DNA from: Planctomycetota bacterium
Lineage (GTDB): Bacteria; Planctomycetota; Planctomycetia; Pirellulales; Pirellulaceae
Length of the DNA stretch: 14,133 nucleotides
Direction of reading: 5' to 3'
Assembly (NCBI GenBank): GCA_026692885.1
Contig: JAPLNJ010001233.1
Location: 1-14,133 of the forward strand
The position numbers and the translations under genes are program-made. The notes beneath the pieces are model-generated. The model saw only the letters and a list, made by a program, of their open reading frames with translations, made no database searches and was not told the origin of the DNA. This document shows, in pieces, positions 12,538 to 14,133 of this stretch. Each line of letters starts with the position of its first letter. The stretch's first letter is position 1.

Positions 12538-14133
12538 TCAACGCTTGTCCGACAGGCTTTGTGCCAATTCGATTAAACGTCTGCGGTCAAGACGGATGAT
12601 TTCGCTTTCGGAGAACACCCACACCGCCGTCAGGCTTTCCAGGACGCTATGCTGGTCGCTGTGTTGGCGATCCGACGCCCCGAACTCGCCCACGATCCAT
12701 TTGCCCCGGTTGCCCAGCGATATCTGCACCCAATTCGTGCCTGCAGACGGATAGGAGGCAACCAGGGAGTCACCGCCTATCACCTGGTACGGATCAAACG
12801 GCTCAGCGGGCTTGTTCGGCAGATCCTGAAACTGAACATGGTCGTCGTTCGGGCCGAGGAGTCCGCGTTGCGACTTGCTCGGTTCATTCTCAGGACTGAG
12901 GGGATGGCGGCGGAGGATCTCGATGGCCTGCTGGTCCTTGGCCGGTCGGATGCAATACACCGGGCCCTCGGCGAGCTGCTTCCAGGGCTTGGGGCCTGCG
13001 AATACGCCCGTGGCCGTGGCGTACACCAACCGATTGCCGATCGTGGCCAGGTCGTCGGATTGCCCAAAAAAGAACTGGGACGGCGGCCCCGACGAGGGGC
13101 CTGCAACGGGAAACTCCCACTTGCCCCCCGCCCATCGCCCCAGGCCCGCGGGACGCGAGATGCTCTCGCGAGGATAGAAATTCCAGGGCACCGCGGCGCC
13201 CAGCCAAGGTCGTTCACCGAACAGCACCCATACCTCGCCGCTGGACAACACTGCGATCCGGCGGACCGGGCTGGCTGTGCCCAACTCGGACGGCGCCATA
13301 TAGTGCCACGTGCCGGCTCGTTCATCGAACCGGCTGATGCCTTGTTCACCCCAAATGCCGAAAGACTGCTTGGCGTAGCCCACCCACAACTCATCGCCGA
13401 CGACCGCCGCCGAATGAAACACCGCGTTGTGCAAAGGGCATTTCGGGTCGAGGAATTGCCACCTGCTGGTCCTCACATCAAACCGATGGACGCCGCGATT
13501 GCTGCTGATTAAGAATTCCCCCTGAGCGGCCTCCATCGCCTTCAGTTCATCGGCGTCGAGGTCCTTCACAGGATCGAACAACCGCCAAGTCTTTGATTTC
13601 AGATCGAGTAACGAGACGTGTCCGGCCAACTCGACATCCCAGTTGCCCATGGCCCGGGCCTGGACTCGGGAGAACAGCACCACCTTGTCGCTGACGCGGG
13701 CCACGGCTACAGGGTGTTCGGTCGGGGGCGTGACCGCCCGGCGCTCGTCGCCGCCGAGGCGTGCGTCGGCTGGTTCCGGCCGAGGCTGCCGCGCGAAGCT
13801 GCTCCACTGCCCGGAAGAAAGACAAGCCAAGACGATCGCCGTGGCTTGGGGCCGATAGGTGCCCGGATAGAGTCCCATGCCGTAGACCACCTCGTCGCCC
13901 GCCACGCCGTCTCCTTCGCGAAAGCCGACCCACAGCTCGTTGCCGGCCGTATGGAGAAGCGTGACCCAGTGGACCTGCCGCCCGGTGATCCGCTCGATTC
14001 GCTGCCAGCGTCCGCGGGCCTTGTCGTAGCGGCAGAGTCCGCCTTTCTCCCACGTCTTGGACTGGGGATCATAGATGTCGACGCAGACCGCCCACAGCGA
14101 ACCGTCATGGATCACCAGGTGCGTGACGATATT
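12538..14133 (-). CDS. beta-propeller protein, N-terminus beyond the window (partial)
   Basis: The minus-strand frame stays open from the window edge (NIVTHLVIHDGSLWAV) to TGA 12538, giving the last 531 residues. Kelch/two-component-regulator-type propeller strands repeat about every 40-60 residues: GGLCRYDKARGRWQRIE, GNELWVGFREGDGVAG, HVSLLDLKSKTWRLFD, LISSNRGVHRFDVRTSRWQF, VGDELWVGYAK, GISRFDERAGTWHYM, SGEVWVLFGE and RLVYATATGVFAG. Each pairs a strand with an x-W-x-x-[LFY] end. No enzyme motif and no membrane segment are seen in this part. A signal peptide and further blades would be upstream. An extracytoplasmic or sensory role is plausible but not shown. GTG 14115 is inside the open frame and is not taken as the start. 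Confidence 0.85.
   Translation of the reverse strand, partial: NIVTHLVIHDGSLWAVCVDIYDPQSKTWEKGGLCRYDKARGRWQRIERITGRQVHWVTLLHTAGNELWVGFREGDGVAGDEVVYGMGLYPGTYRPQATAIVLACLSSGQWSSFARQPRPEPADARLGGDERRAVTPPTEHPVAVARVSDKVVLFSRVQARAMGNWDVELAGHVSLLDLKSKTWRLFDPVKDLDADELKAMEAAQGEFLISSNRGVHRFDVRTSRWQFLDPKCPLHNAVFHSAAVVGDELWVGYAKQSFGIWGEQGISRFDERAGTWHYMAPSELGTASPVRRIAVLSSGEVWVLFGERPWLGAAVPWNFYPRESISRPAGLGRWAGGKWEFPVAGPSSGPPSQFFFGQSDDLATIGNRLVYATATGVFAGPKPWKQLAEGPVYCIRPAKDQQAIEILRRHPLSPENEPSKSQRGLLGPNDDHVQFQDLPNKPAEPFDPYQVIGGDSLVASYPSAGTNWVQISLGNRGKWIVGEFGASDRQHSDQHSVLESLTAVWVFSESEIIRLDRRRLIELAQSLSDKR

Overview
The window looks like chromosomal DNA of a planctomycete (Pirellulales- or Gemmatales-like). It is GC-rich with moderate gene density. 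The evidence is the protein families: a Tat-exported Gfo/Idh/MocA oxidoreductase with a DHWH motif, a second Tat-exported propeller protein, a secreted Pro-Ala-repeat/Cys-rich protein, an 84-residue membrane protein and a Uma2 C-terminal relic. Palindromic repeats lie between the genes. This assignment comes from family recognition, not from a marker gene.

Layout. 1-105 is the 3' end of an upstream gene. 194-1402 (+) is an archaeal-type cofactor-independent phosphoglycerate mutase. 1535-2596 (-) is an exported coiled-coil protein whose C-terminus resembles a retropepsin fold. 2932-3186 (+) is a small two-helix membrane protein. 3222-4514 (-) is ADP-glucose pyrophosphorylase (glgC). 4715-5430 (-) is the Pro-Ala/Cys-rich protein, whose signal peptide and body are in different frames. 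It has a clear intrinsic terminator and a plausible promoter. 5852-6138 is a Uma2 remnant, and 6139-7524 (-) is the Gfo/Idh/MocA oxidoreductase.

7525-8794 is about 1.27 kb without an intact gene and has been shaped by mobile DNA. It holds a 123-bp palindromic element, the decayed N-terminus of a planctomycete-type tyrosine recombinase, the 5' half of a tRNA-Lys(UUU) that stops at the anticodon loop, near-direct repeats and an 18-bp perfect palindrome.

8795-11115 (-) is a tight three-gene cluster: a secreted GH43-like propeller protein, a standalone M41-type zinc peptidase and an SPL-type radical SAM protein. 11374-12501 (+) is a Tat-exported propeller/glycosidase-like protein with an apparently short C-terminus. 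12538 to the window end (-) is a partial beta-propeller protein.

Phosphoglycerate mutase and GlgC are housekeeping carbon metabolism. The exported oxidoreductase and the propeller proteins fit the polysaccharide-degrading lifestyle of planctomycetes, but no complete pathway is visible. I do not see a convincing new multi-gene system. The most unusual items are the tRNA/integrase scar, the frameshifted repeat protein and the M41/radical SAM pairing.
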